Part shown: in pieces, positions 29,258 to 37,134 of the stretch | Position numbering within the stretch: the first letter of the stretch is position 1 | How the letters are laid out: every line of letters starts with the position of its first letter | Assembly (NCBI RefSeq): GCF_003314435.2 | Contig: NZ_QNVY02000001.1 | Span: 186,001 to 250,000 of the forward strand | Source: Flavobacterium petrolei | GTDB lineage: Bacteria; Bacteroidota; Bacteroidia; Flavobacteriales; Flavobacteriaceae | DNA length: 64,000 bases | Reading direction: 5' to 3' | The notes under the pieces: generated by a model | What the model was told of the DNA's origin: nothing | Database searches by the model: none | What the model saw: the letters and a program-made list of their open reading frames with translations, nothing else | Program-made: the position numbers and the translations under genes

Positions 29258-29809
29258 TTATACTTTTTCAACTTGCATAAAACTCAACTCTAACGGTGTT
29301 TTTCTTCCGAAAATTTTAACCATTACTTCAAGCTTACGCTTTTCTTCATTAATTTTTTCAACAGTACCATTGAAACCATTAAAAGGTCCATCAATCACCT
29401 TAATTGTCTCACCGATATTGAAAGGAATTGAACGAGTGTCTGTATTCACAGCCAATTCATCCACTTTACCTAACATTCTGTTTACTTCTGAAATTCTCAA
29501 AGGAACAGGCTCTCCACCTTTTATTTCACCTAAAAAACCAATAACACTTGTTATAGACTTGATAATATGAGGTATTTCACCAATAAGATTCGCTTCAATC
29601 ATAACATATCCAGGAAAATAAACTTTGTCTTTGATTATTTTTTTCCCTTCTTTCACAGTAACGACTTTTTCAGTAGGAACTAAAACTTGCGAAACATAAT
29701 CACCCATCCCTAACCTTGCGATTTCGGTTTCGATGTATGCTTTCACTTTGTTTTCCTGTCCGCTTACCGCTCTAACGACATACCACTTTTTAATATTATT
29801 ATCTGCCAT
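29258..29809 (-). CDS. nusG: Transcription termination/antitermination protein NusG
   Basis: A 183-residue NusG. The NGN domain starts KKWYVVRAVSGQENKVKAYI and contains KVYFPGYVMIEA; the C-terminal KOW domain starts GETIKVIDGPFNGFNGTVEK. NusG binds the beta' clamp and couples RNA polymerase to Rho or ribosomes. It lies 10 bases after secE. Confidence 0.97.
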   Translation of the reverse strand: MADNNIKKWYVVRAVSGQENKVKAYIETEIARLGMGDYVSQVLVPTEKVVTVKEGKKIIKDKVYFPGYVMIEANLIGEIPHIIKSITSVIGFLGEIKGGEPVPLRISEVNRMLGKVDELAVNTDTRSIPFNIGETIKVIDGPFNGFNGTVEKINEEKRKLEVMVKIFGRKTPLELSFMQVEKV

Positions 29810-29819
29810 AACAAAAAAA

Positions 29820-30017
29820 TTAAGCTTTTATCCAGTTAAAAAATCCAGCTAAAGCTTTTGCGAAAATTTCATCAACTCCCCATGTTGCCAAGGCGAATAA
29901 TACCGAAAAAACAGCAACAACAATCGTTAGACGTTGCACCTCAGGCCAAGCTGGCCAAGTTACATTTGACTTTAATTCCTCAAATGCTTCTGATATGTAA
30001 TTAACAACTTTTGTCAT
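29820..30017 (-). CDS. secE: Preprotein translocase subunit SecE
   Basis: A 65-residue single-span SecE. A conserved amphipathic helix (EAFEELKSNVTWPAWPEVQR) precedes one transmembrane helix (about residues 30-60). It is the short form, as is usual outside the enterobacteria. It stabilises the SecYEG channel. It lies between tRNA-Trp and nusG, the classic order. Confidence 0.95.
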   Translation of the reverse strand: MTKVVNYISEAFEELKSNVTWPAWPEVQRLTIVVAVFSVLFALATWGVDEIFAKALAGFFNWIKA

Positions 30018-30034
30018 TATGATTTATTTTTTTG

Positions 30035-30105
30035 CACGGGCGGAGGGATTCGAACCCCCATCAACGGTTTTGGAGACCGCTATTCTACCCTTGAACTACG
30101 CCCGT
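30035..30105 (-). tRNA. tRNA-Trp (CCA)
   Basis: Acceptor arms ACGGGCG/CGCCCGT, anticodon stem GCGGT/ACCGT with loop CTCCAAA (anticodon CCA) and a T-loop GGTTCGAATCC. No CCA end is encoded. It lies between tuf and secE. Confidence 0.96.
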
Positions 30106-30111
30106 TAGTTA

Positions 30112-30151
30112 AAAGCCAGCGACTTTTCAGTTATGAAAATCAACTGGCTTT
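30112..30151 (-). terminator. Hairpin terminator after tuf
   Basis: Minus-strand stem AAAGCCAG/CTGGCTTT with an inner TTTTCA/TGAAAA stem and a short T-run, directly between tuf and tRNA-Trp. The following genes may depend on readthrough or an internal promoter. Confidence 0.7.
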
Positions 30152-30168
30152 ATATAATTTTTAGGATA

Positions 30169-31356
30169 TTAACCTACAATCTCAGTTACTTGTCCAGCAC
30201 CTACAGTTCTACCACCTTCACGGATAGCGAAACGTAAACCAACGCTCATTGCAATTGGGCTTAACAAAGATACATTAATAGTTAAGTTATCTCCTGGCAT
30301 TACCATCTCTACACCTTCTGGCAAAGTAATAACCCCTGTTACGTCAGTTGTACGAACGTAAAACTGCGGACGGTAGTTATTATGGAATGGTGTATGACGA
30401 CCACCTTCTTCTTTTTTCAAGATATAAACCTCAGCTTTAAAAGTAGCGTGTGGTTTAACTGAACCTGGCTTAATGATAACCATTCCTCTTTTGATAGATT
30501 CTTTATCAACACCACGTAACAATAAACCTACGTTATCTCCTGCTTCACCTCTATCAAGGATTTTACGGAACATCTCAACTCCTGTAATAGTAGAAGTCAA
30601 TTTTTCAGCTCCCATACCAATGATTTCAACAGCATCTCCTGTATTAGCAATACCAGTTTCGATACGACCTGTAGCAACAGTTCCACGACCAGTAATTGTA
30701 AATACATCCTCAACTGGCATCAAGAATGGTTTTTCAGTATCACGAATTGGCTCTTCGATCCAAGAATCTACAGCAGCCATCAATTCAATAATTTTTGGTA
30801 CCCATGCTGGATCATTATTCAATCCACCTAAAGCAGAACCTTGAACAACTGGACAATTATCCCCATCATATTCATAGAAAGACAATAAGTCTCTAATTTC
30901 CATTTCAACAAGTTCCAACAATTCCTCATCATCAACCATATCCACTTTATTCATGAACACAACCATTCTAGGAATACCAACCTGACGTCCTAAAAGGATA
31001 TGCTCACGTGTTTGTGGCATAGGTCCATCAGTTGCAGCTACTACAAGAATAGCACCATCCATTTGAGCAGCTCCCGTAACCATGTTCTTTACGTAATCCG
31101 CGTGACCTGGACAGTCAACGTGAGCGTAATGACGATTAGCAGTTTCATACTCAACGTGAGATGTATTAATTGTAATACCTCTTTCTTTTTCTTCAGGAGC
31201 ATTATCAATTTGATCAAATGATTTTGCTTGACAGTAACCAGCATCAGATAAAACTTTTGTGATTGCTGCCGTTAATGTAGTTTTTCCGTGATCCACGTGC
31301 CCAATTGTACCAATGTTTAAGTGGGGCTTGTTACGGTTAAAGGTTTCTTTTGCCAT
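30169..31356 (-). CDS. tuf: Translation elongation factor Tu
   Basis: A 395-residue EF-Tu. G1 is [10 protein letters not shown]3 is DCPGHADY, G4 is NKVD and the effector region is [13 protein letters not shown]. Domains 2 and 3 are complete, ending [17 protein letters not shown]. It delivers aminoacyl-tRNA to the ribosome. Being directly downstream of three tRNA genes matches the tufB arrangement of many bacteria. Confidence 0.98.
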   Translation of the reverse strand: MAKETFNRNKPHLNIGTIGHVDHGKTTLTAAITKVLSDAGYCQAKSFDQIDNAPEEKERGITINTSHVEYETANRHYAHVDCPGHADYVKNMVTGAAQMDGAILVVAATDGPMPQTREHILLGRQVGIPRMVVFMNKVDMVDDEELLELVEMEIRDLLSFYEYDGDNCPVVQGSALGGLNNDPAWVPKIIELMAAVDSWIEEPIRDTEKPFLMPVEDVFTITGRGTVATGRIETGIANTGDAVEIIGMGAEKLTSTITGVEMFRKILDRGEAGDNVGLLLRGVDKESIKRGMVIIKPGSVKPHATFKAEVYILKKEEGGRHTPFHNNYRPQFYVRTTDVTGVITLPEGVEMVMPGDNLTINVSLLSPIAMSVGLRFAIREGGRTVGAGQVTEIVG

Positions 31357-31408
31357 TTTACTTAATTTTAATCTTGTTATATATTAATTTTTATTTCCTA
31401 CTTACTTG

Positions 31409-31480
31409 AGCCAACTACGGGAATTGAACCCGTGACCTCTTCCTTACCAAGGAAGCACTCTACCTCTGAGCTAAGTCGGC
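31409..31480 (-). tRNA. tRNA-Thr (GGT)
   Basis: Acceptor arms GCCGACT/AGTTGGC, anticodon stem CTTCC/GGAAG with loop TTGGTAA (anticodon GGT), T-loop GGTTCAATTCC. Encoded 52 bases before tuf. Confidence 0.96.
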
Positions 31481-31558
31481 AGAACCCCTTATCAAAGAGC
31501 TTAAATTACAATCCTCAGACTATTCAATCTACCTATTGTAATCTAAGATTAATCCTAG

Positions 31559-31639
31559 TGGGGAGAGCAGGATTCGAACCTGCGAAGTTCACACAGCAGA
31601 TTTACAGTCTGCCCTCGTTGGCCGCTTGAGTATCTCCCC
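31559..31639 (-). tRNA. tRNA-Tyr (GTA)
   Basis: An 81-base tRNA with a long variable arm. Acceptor arms GGGGAGA/TCTCCCC, anticodon stem GCAGA/TCTGC with loop CTGTAAA (anticodon GTA). Confidence 0.96.
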
Positions 31640-31672
31640 TACTTTTTATATTATCAAACCTTTAAAGTTTTG

Positions 31673-31746
31673 AGCCGGCGGAGGGACTCGAACCCACGAC
31701 CTGCTGATTACAAATCAGCTGCTCTAGCCAACTGAGCTACGCTGGC
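31673..31746 (-). tRNA. tRNA-Thr (TGT)
   Basis: Acceptor arms GCCAGCG/CGCCGGC (one G-T pair), anticodon stem GCTGA/TCAGC with loop TTTGTAA (anticodon TGT). First gene of the tRNA-tuf transcript. Confidence 0.96.
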
Positions 31747-31754
31747 GAATCAAT

Positions 31755-31782
31755 AAAAAAAGTCCGCTATTTCTAACGGACT
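31755..31782 (-). terminator. Terminator of the rpsU-xerC-hpf unit
   Basis: Minus-strand stem AGTCCGTTA/TAGCGGACT (A-C mismatch) with a GAAA-type loop and a seven-base T-run. It overlaps the likely start site of the tRNA-tuf promoter. Confidence 0.85.
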
Positions 31783-31783
31783 G

Positions 31784-31813
31784 CAAATGTATAGATTTTA
31801 TCTCTCAATCAAA
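31784..31813 (-). promoter_or_regulatory. Promoter of the tRNA-tuf-rpoBC supercluster
   Basis: On the minus strand TTTG at 31810-31813 and TACATTTG at 31784-31791 are separated by 18 bases, a close match to the Bacteroidota consensus TTTG-N19-TAnnTTTG. Transcription would start near 31776, inside the preceding terminator hairpin. Confidence 0.75.
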
Positions 31814-31836
31814 ACATTTTTTCAAAAAAATTTATA

Positions 31837-32139
31837 TTAAATATGAGAACTTATCTTTTCTTTTCTTTTTACCAACATTCGTTCTAGAGATTCTGCAGAA
31901 AGTTCCACAGCTTCTTCAAAAGTTTTGCACTGTTTTTTTACTAAAAAATCATCTCCAGGAACATTAATTTTCACCTCGGCAACTTTATTCTCCTTATCAC
32001 TTGTCTTTTCAACTTTCAAAAAAACATCCGCTGACACGACTTTGTCATAATACTTTTCCAACTTGTCCAACCTTTCTTGAACAAAATCTACTAGCTTTTT
32101 GTCAACAGTAAAGTTAACTGCATGAACACTTACCTTCAT
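31837..32139 (-). CDS. hpf: Ribosome hibernation-promoting factor (HPF/YfiA family)
   Basis: A 100-residue short-type HPF, starting at the ATG complement at 32137-32139 (MKVSVHAVNFTVDKKL); another ATG lies two codons upstream. The betaalphabetabetabetaalpha fold ends AAESLERMLVKRKEKISSHI-like with a basic C-terminus. It binds the decoding centre of the 30S subunit and keeps ribosomes inactive in stationary phase. It is the last gene after rpsU and xerC, 30 bases after the latter, and is followed by a terminator. Confidence 0.92.
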   Translation of the reverse strand: MKVSVHAVNFTVDKKLVDFVQERLDKLEKYYDKVVSADVFLKVEKTSDKENKVAEVKINVPGDDFLVKKQCKTFEEAVELSAESLERMLVKRKEKISSHI

Positions 32140-32169
32140 AATCATCTTTTTTAATTGTTAAACACCAAA

Positions 32170-33066
32170 TCACTTTCTTCCCCGCGGATGCGCATCTTTA
32201 TATATATTCTTCAGTTCCGCTAAACTGTTGTGCGTATATACTTGAGTAGATGCCAAACTGGAATGTCCCAATAATTCTTTCACCGCATTCAAATCTGCTC
32301 CATTATTTAATAAATGTGTCGCAAATGTATGTCGCAAAATGTGAGGGCTTTTTTTTACTTTTTCCGACACAGTACTAAAGTAAGAATTTATTAGACGATA
32401 CACAAAGGATTCATTTAATTTTAACCCTTTTTTTGTGAGAAAAAAATAATCATCATCAACCATAACCAACAACGAGTTTCTTTCTTTTACGTATAAAGAA
32501 AACTGATCTGAAATTATTGGCAACACTGGAAGAATACGCTCTTTATTTCGCTTCCCTAACACCTTAATTGTACTAGATAACAAATTAACATTCTCCATTT
32601 TTAGATGAATCAATTCTGCTCTTCGCACTCCTGTGGTATACAACAAATCAATTATGAGCTTATTCCTAACCTCTTCAAATCCGACCGTGTTTTGCATTTG
32701 ATCCAAAACAGCCGTCATTTCCTTTTCAGAAAAAGGAATCTGTATTATTTTGGGAATTTTAAGCGCTTTGTGTTTCAACAGCGGACTAACTTCTATCTGT
32801 TTTGTTTTTAATAGAAATTTATAAAATGCCTTTAAGGATGCAATTTTTCTATTCACCGAAACATTTGATACTGAATCATCAACTAATGAAACAATCCAAT
32901 TTCTAATTTGACCGTAATTCACTCGTTCGATATTTTCCTGATCAAAATGAATTTTATTGAACGACTCAAAAGAATTAATATCGTTGCAATAAGCTGTTAT
33001 TGTATGAGAAGAATATTTTTTCTCCAAAGAGAGATAATCTCTAAATGCGTATTTATTTGTGGACAT
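32170..33066 (-). CDS. xerC: Tyrosine recombinase XerC
   Basis: A 298-residue tyrosine recombinase with the N-terminal SAM-like domain and a complete active site: R148 in TTGVRRAEL, K172 in GKRNKER, H242 and R245 in PHILRHTFATH, H268 in LLGHSS and nucleophile Y277 in STQVYTH. It resolves chromosome dimers at dif with a partner recombinase. Its start codon directly follows the T-run of the rpsU terminator, leaving no leader. The neighbours (rpsU upstream, hpf downstream) are typical housekeeping genes, which favours XerC over a mobile-element integrase. Confidence 0.92.
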   Translation of the reverse strand: MSTNKYAFRDYLSLEKKYSSHTITAYCNDINSFESFNKIHFDQENIERVNYGQIRNWIVSLVDDSVSNVSVNRKIASLKAFYKFLLKTKQIEVSPLLKHKALKIPKIIQIPFSEKEMTAVLDQMQNTVGFEEVRNKLIIDLLYTTGVRRAELIHLKMENVNLLSSTIKVLGKRNKERILPVLPIISDQFSLYVKERNSLLVMVDDDYFFLTKKGLKLNESFVYRLINSYFSTVSEKVKKSPHILRHTFATHLLNNGADLNAVKELLGHSSLASTQVYTHNSLAELKNIYKDAHPRGRK

Positions 33067-33114
33067 AAAAAAACCGTTAGCATCAAAGTTATAAAATTTT
33101 GATGACTAACGGTA
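33067..33114 (-). terminator. Terminator after rpsU, abutting xerC
   Basis: Minus-strand arms ACCGTTAG-x-CATCAAA and TTTGATG-CTAACGGT region form a long stem followed by seven Ts. The last T is the base before the xerC ATG. Confidence 0.8.
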
Positions 33115-33133
33115 TTTTATTTAATGGAATCGA

Positions 33134-33328
33134 CTAACTCTCTAAGTTATCTCTCATATTTTGGATATAAGCCGCTTTTTGAATTTTGATTCTATTGGTT
33201 ACTGAAGGCTTAATAAAAGCAGTACGTGCTCTTAGTTGACGAACAGTTCCTGTTTTATCAAATTTTCTTTTGTAACGTTTTAACGCTCTATCGATATTTT
33301 CTCCGTCTTTAATTGGTATAATTAACAT
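33134..33328 (-). CDS. rpsU: 30S ribosomal protein S21 (bS21)
   Basis: A 64-residue bS21 (start MLIIPIKDGENIDRALKRYK, then a basic helix with RQLRARTAFIKPS). bS21 sits near the 3' end of 16S rRNA. In flavobacteria it helps hide the anti-Shine-Dalgarno sequence, so most mRNAs do not use one. This gene is the exception: AAAGGGGGT lies nine bases before its ATG. It has a strong promoter of its own and a terminator directly before xerC. Confidence 0.95.
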   Translation of the reverse strand: MLIIPIKDGENIDRALKRYKRKFDKTGTVRQLRARTAFIKPSVTNRIKIQKAAYIQNMRDNLES

Positions 33329-33337
33329 AATATAGAC

Positions 33338-33346
33338 ACCCCCTTT
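33338..33346 (-). promoter_or_regulatory. Strong Shine-Dalgarno sequence of rpsU
   Basis: On the minus strand AAAGGGGGT can pair along nine bases with ACCUCCUUU at the 16S 3' end, with a single G-U pair, and is nine bases from the ATG. Other genes in the window lack such a site. Confidence 0.85.
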
Positions 33347-33356
33347 CTTTAGACTG

Positions 33357-33387
33357 CAAAAGTAGGATAATAAAGTGAACTTACAAG
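33357..33387 (-). promoter_or_regulatory. Promoter of rpsU
   Basis: On the minus strand CTTG at 33384-33387 and TACTTTTG at 33357-33364 are separated by exactly 19 bases, an almost perfect Bacteroidota promoter. Confidence 0.8.
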
Positions 33388-33430
33388 TATTTGCATAATT
33401 TTATTTATTTTTACCAATAAAATCTAGTTT

Positions 33431-34498
33431 ATGTGGTTTATCGTAATTTCTATTCTACTTCTTTTTGCAAGTATTTTACCCTATATGCCACTGACACATT
33501 GGTTCTATAGGTTTTTTGAGTTTGGGAAAATTCAAATACTTATTTTACAGATTACAGCTCTAATCTTTAGCTTTATCTTAATAGATGAATATGATGTTTG
33601 GATACGGATTCTTCAGGTATTGACTTTAATAAATATCATAGGACATCTTGTAACTCTTTCCAAATACACTTCTTTTCACAAGTCTGTACAAAAAGAACCT
33701 TGTGATATTTCTTCAGAAATAATTACAGTCCTTTCGGCAAACGTATTTCAAGAAAACAAAGAATATGAACAATTTATAGCTTTGATTAATAAATACAATC
33801 CGGATATTTTTTTAACCATGGAATCTGATAAAAATTGGGAAAAGGCACTCTCGGTTTTGGATAACAAATACATATACAGTGTCAAAGTAGCCTTAGACAA
33901 TACGTATGGCATGCATTTATATTCTAAATTAAAAATAACAAATCACAGCGTTCATTATTTTGTAGCGGATGATCTACCCAGTATTGAGGCAATAATAAGA
34001 ACTGCAGACAATTTTGAATTCACTTTCTTTGCCGTACATCCACCACCTCCAAGTCCTACTGAGGAAGAAAATTCCAAAGAGCGTGATGGAGAGCTTTTGA
34101 GTATCGCAAAAAAAATAAAACAAAACGCTGATACTTGTGTTGTAGTTGGGGATTTTAACAATGTGGCTTGGGCAAAATCCTCCATCTTATTTAGAAAAAC
34201 CAGCGAGACTATAGACGGACGAATTGGCAGAGGATTTATCTCCAGTTTTCATACCAAATACTGGTTTCTAAGATTTCCTATTGACTTGATGTTTCACACG
34301 TCAGATGTATTTATTGATGAATTAAAAAGTTTAGAACATTTCGGATCTGATCATTTTCCGATATATGCAAAATTTTTCATCAACAAGAAGACATCAGAAC
34401 AAGAACATTTAACAGAAAACTTAGAAGAGGGAGAACACGAGATTGTTCAAGAAATAATTATAGAAGGCATAAATGAAAAAAGCGACAATCGTAACTGA
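33431..34498 (+). CDS. Membrane-anchored endonuclease/exonuclease/phosphatase family protein
   Basis: A 355-residue protein. Three hydrophobic helices fill residues 1-75. An EEP domain follows: VLSANVFQENKEYEQF with the Asn, FLTMES with the Glu, FFAVHPPPPS with the His, VVGDFNNVAW with the Asp and Asn, and the terminal SDHFPIYAKF with Asp and His. All catalytic positions are present. Members hydrolyse phosphodiester or phosphomonoester bonds in nucleic acids, sphingolipids or inositides; the substrate is unknown. The C-terminus is an acidic tail. The gene is divergent from rpsU, and its stop codon lies inside the terminator stem. Confidence 0.88.
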   Translation: MWFIVISILLLFASILPYMPLTHWFYRFFEFGKIQILILQITALIFSFILIDEYDVWIRILQVLTLINIIGHLVTLSKYTSFHKSVQKEPCDISSEIITVLSANVFQENKEYEQFIALINKYNPDIFLTMESDKNWEKALSVLDNKYIYSVKVALDNTYGMHLYSKLKITNHSVHYFVADDLPSIEAIIRTADNFEFTFFAVHPPPPSPTEEENSKERDGELLSIAKKIKQNADTCVVVGDFNNVAWAKSSILFRKTSETIDGRIGRGFISSFHTKYWFLRFPIDLMFHTSDVFIDELKSLEHFGSDHFPIYAKFFINKKTSEQEHLTENLEEGEHEIVQEIIIEGINEKSDNRN

Positions 34499-34512
34499 TT
34501 GTCGCTTTTTTT
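34479..34512 (+). terminator. Terminator of the EEP gene
   Basis: Stem AAGCGACAATC/GATTGTCGCTT with a short loop and seven Ts; the TGA stop codon at 34496-34498 lies within it. Confidence 0.85.
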
Positions 34513-34655
34513 ATGATTTTAAAAACACTTGCGCTTTCAACAAATTTCTATAAATCGCTATTTTTTTAATTTCAGTAATTCCTCTCCGAAGAGAAATAAT
34601 TTAGAAATTATTCAACATTCGCTATCCTTTATCTGAATTGATTATCGGCGAGCTA

Positions 34656-35825
34656 TTATTTCACAGCTGGCTCATAATTTTGATTATCAATAATCATTTT
34701 TCCTAAAATCTCTTTAAGAATTTCTGAAGTTCCACCGCCTATTGGCCCTAAACGACTATCTCTAAACAAACGTGCTAATGGATACTCCTCCATATAACCA
34801 TAACCCCCTAACATTTGCAAACAGCTGTAAATAGCATCATCTGCAACTTTTGTGGATTTCAGCTTAGCCATGGTTGCCTCCTTAACAACGTATTCCCCTT
34901 TATCTAAACGAGCAACAGCGGCATAGTTAAACACCTTACAATGTTCTACCTCTGTTGCATGCTCAACTAACGTATGTCTAAGTGCTTGAAACTTGCTGAT
35001 TTTTTTCCCGAACGCCTCTCTATGCGACATGTAATCTATGGTATAATCTATCGCATATTCAGCTCTAGCATGTGCGTTTATTGCCATTATTAAACGCTCT
35101 AAAGCAAAATGTTGCATGATATAAGGAAACCCTTTCCCCTCTTCACCCATTAAGTTTTCTGCTGGAATCTCTACGTTATCAAATGCAATTTCGGCTGTAT
35201 CCGATGCTCTCCAACCTAATTTATCTAGCTTAACGGCAGATATACCCTTTAAACCAGTATCCATTAAAAAAATGCTAATCCCTTTGTTACCGAGTTCAGG
35301 ATTAGTCTTTGCTGCAACAATATAATAGTCTGCATAAACACCGTTTGTAATAAATGTTTTAGAACCATTAATAATATATTTGTCTCCTTTTTTAACGGCG
35401 TTAGTGCGCATCCCCGCAACATCACTGCCCCCAAAAGGCTCTGAAATACATAAAGCACCTATTTTCTTTCCAGCGATACTTGGCACTAAGTAGTCTTGTT
35501 TTATTCTTTCGTCACCCTCAGCATTCAAATGGGTCATCGCTAAATACCCATGAGCCCACATTGCAGCAGCAAAACCTGATGACTTAATTTTTTGTAATTC
35601 TTCTAGAAAAATAACAGTATAAAATAAATCTAGATCTAGACCGCCATAAGCCTCAGGATATGCAATTCCAAAGTAACCCATCTCGCCAAATTTCTCCCAA
35701 ATAAAACGTTCTATCGTACCTGTTTTTTCCCACTTTTCAATATGCGGAACAACTTCTTTCTGCAAAAAATCTTTTAAACTTTCTCTAAACGCCTGGTGTT
35801 CTTCAGTGAAATAATTTGAATTCAT
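34656..35825 (-). CDS. Acyl-CoA dehydrogenase
   Basis: A 389-residue flavoenzyme of the acyl-CoA dehydrogenase family. ALCISEPFGGSD and FITNG near residues 125-172 bind FAD, and LFRDSRLGPIGGGTSEILKE is the C-terminal signature. The medium-chain catalytic Glu position near the C-terminus is Gly here; instead a Glu is present in FALERLIMA (E243), the place used by isovaleryl- and long-chain-type enzymes. It oxidises an acyl-CoA to the trans-2-enoyl-CoA. The substrate is probably branched or long chain, an inference. The gene stands alone. Confidence 0.9.
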   Translation of the reverse strand: MNSNYFTEEHQAFRESLKDFLQKEVVPHIEKWEKTGTIERFIWEKFGEMGYFGIAYPEAYGGLDLDLFYTVIFLEELQKIKSSGFAAAMWAHGYLAMTHLNAEGDERIKQDYLVPSIAGKKIGALCISEPFGGSDVAGMRTNAVKKGDKYIINGSKTFITNGVYADYYIVAAKTNPELGNKGISIFLMDTGLKGISAVKLDKLGWRASDTAEIAFDNVEIPAENLMGEEGKGFPYIMQHFALERLIMAINAHARAEYAIDYTIDYMSHREAFGKKISKFQALRHTLVEHATEVEHCKVFNYAAVARLDKGEYVVKEATMAKLKSTKVADDAIYSCLQMLGGYGYMEEYPLARLFRDSRLGPIGGGTSEILKEILGKMIIDNQNYEPAVK

Positions 35826-35990
35826 ATATTATATATTTTTTTAACAAATAGTATTAATTGAAACATTATGATACAGCTATGCCTCAGATTTCTTTTTTTT
35901 ACGGTTAAAATAATTAGTGAATAGAAAAGTAATGCATCTATTTTAAAATGCATTATAATATTGCTGTCAATAGCCAAAAATTTGACACTT

Positions 35991-36887
35991 CTAATTAAAG
36001 TCCAAATATAAGCCAATTAAATTTGCTTTATCAACAGGAAATCCCTTAATTTTTGTTAAATCCTCAATATTCTTTATATTTCCTTTCATACTTCTGTAAG
36101 TTACTATTTCTTTAGCCAAGGAGTATCTGAAATAATAAAATTGAGCAAGTTCCTTTAAAGACGCGTTATTAATATCAATTTTCTTAAAGTCAGGAACAAT
36201 TGAAACTTTGAAATGAGTATTCAAATTTTCGATTACTTCGGGAGATAATCCCCAAACCTCTTTCATTTGCTCCATGGAAACAAATCCTCCCAAAAGTTCT
36301 TTTTGCTTTAAAATCCGGATAGAAATAGCATCGCCAATCCCATAGATTTTTACTAAATCCTCTTTCGTAGCCTGATTTATATCAATAAGAACAATTTTTT
36401 CTTTTTTGGCGAAAGCCTGATTTTGATACGATGTATATTCTTTAAATTTAGTATTGTATTTTTTATTATTTACCCAATCCGGAAATTTAAAATAAGGAGC
36501 CATGACATGTAGCAGGGAATCTGAGACTTTTGTCACATTTTGAAATTCCTTAGGCGAATTTACATACTTGTTCTCTTTTCTAAAAGCCAGCAAACGATCA
36601 ATTTCCTGAACAGACATTCCAAGCTTATACCCTTTATAATCCGTTATAAAATTAGGGTTGAAAAGATATATTTTCGGTTTGCTATTTTTAGCATCCATTT
36701 TAAGAGAATCCATTTCAGACTGGAGAGAAAGCCATTTTTGTTTCTCAGGATATTCTTTACTCACAGCGCTAAAATCAACAAAAAAACATACGAGTTGCAT
36801 TACGACAATAACTAGAAACAAAAAGAAAATACCTGTGCGTTGTTCCTTGGTGAATTTAAAATAACTTTGAATCGTTTTGAAACTCAT
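35991..36887 (-). CDS. Membrane-anchored helix-hairpin-helix (ComEA-like) protein
   Basis: A 298-residue protein starting at the ATG complement at 36885-36887 (MSFKTIQSYFKFTKEQRTGI); the frame opens at a GTG seven codons earlier, which is less likely. A single transmembrane helix (IFFLFLVIVVMQLVCFFV) spans about residues 21-38. Three or so helix-hairpin-helix units follow: YKLGMSVQEIDRLLAF, then INQATKEDLVKIYGIGDAIS and INNASLKELAQFYYFRYSLA with IKGFPVDKANLIGLYL. Such domains bind DNA without sequence preference. ComEA-type proteins bind incoming DNA during transformation, but a link to competence is not shown here. Confidence 0.8.
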   Translation of the reverse strand: MSFKTIQSYFKFTKEQRTGIFFLFLVIVVMQLVCFFVDFSAVSKEYPEKQKWLSLQSEMDSLKMDAKNSKPKIYLFNPNFITDYKGYKLGMSVQEIDRLLAFRKENKYVNSPKEFQNVTKVSDSLLHVMAPYFKFPDWVNNKKYNTKFKEYTSYQNQAFAKKEKIVLIDINQATKEDLVKIYGIGDAISIRILKQKELLGGFVSMEQMKEVWGLSPEVIENLNTHFKVSIVPDFKKIDINNASLKELAQFYYFRYSLAKEIVTYRSMKGNIKNIEDLTKIKGFPVDKANLIGLYLDFN

Positions 36888-37069
36888 ATTGTATTGATGG
36901 ATTTGCACGTTGAAATTATGAGTCTAAAATTAGAAATAAAATTAAGATAAAATAACTTTGAAAATAAAAATATTTCAAATGAAAATTAACATTTTCAATA
37001 GACCCTTTTTATACGAAATCAATATTAAAAAGGGCAATGCATCATTTTTTACAACTTAAAATTCAATTA

Positions 37070-37103
37070 TTGTTTTTATTTTTTATAAAAAACAATACAT
37101 TTG
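37070..37103 (+). promoter_or_regulatory. Promoter of the amino-acid permease gene
   Basis: TTG at 37070-37072 and TACATTTG at 37096-37103, 23 bases apart; the -7 box is a perfect match, the spacing is at the long end. Confidence 0.55.
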
Positions 37104-37134
37104 GAGCTTAATAACAAACAAAACCATATAACCC

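Noticed and set aside
31432..31629. A 65-codon plus-strand frame containing GRAGFEPA
   Set aside because: It is read antisense through tRNA-Thr and tRNA-Tyr; this peptide is a well-known artefact of translating the reverse of tRNA T-arms.
32170..33066. Tyrosine recombinase as part of a mobile element
   Set aside because: It sits between rpsU and hpf with no attachment repeats or cargo, which fits chromosomal XerC.
34560..34650. Possible fifth copy of the dispersed repeat (CGCTATCC... region read backwards)
   Set aside because: Only a short GGATAGCG match is shared; the ends that define the family are missing.
35822..36016. A 64-codon minus-strand frame between the HhH and acyl-CoA dehydrogenase genes
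   Set aside because: It overlaps the HhH gene's end and has no recognisable motif; the AT-rich spacer explains it.
36888..37134. Possible riboswitch before the amino-acid permease
   Set aside because: Only about 30 bases lie between the predicted transcript start and the ATG, and no conserved aptamer-like structure is visible.
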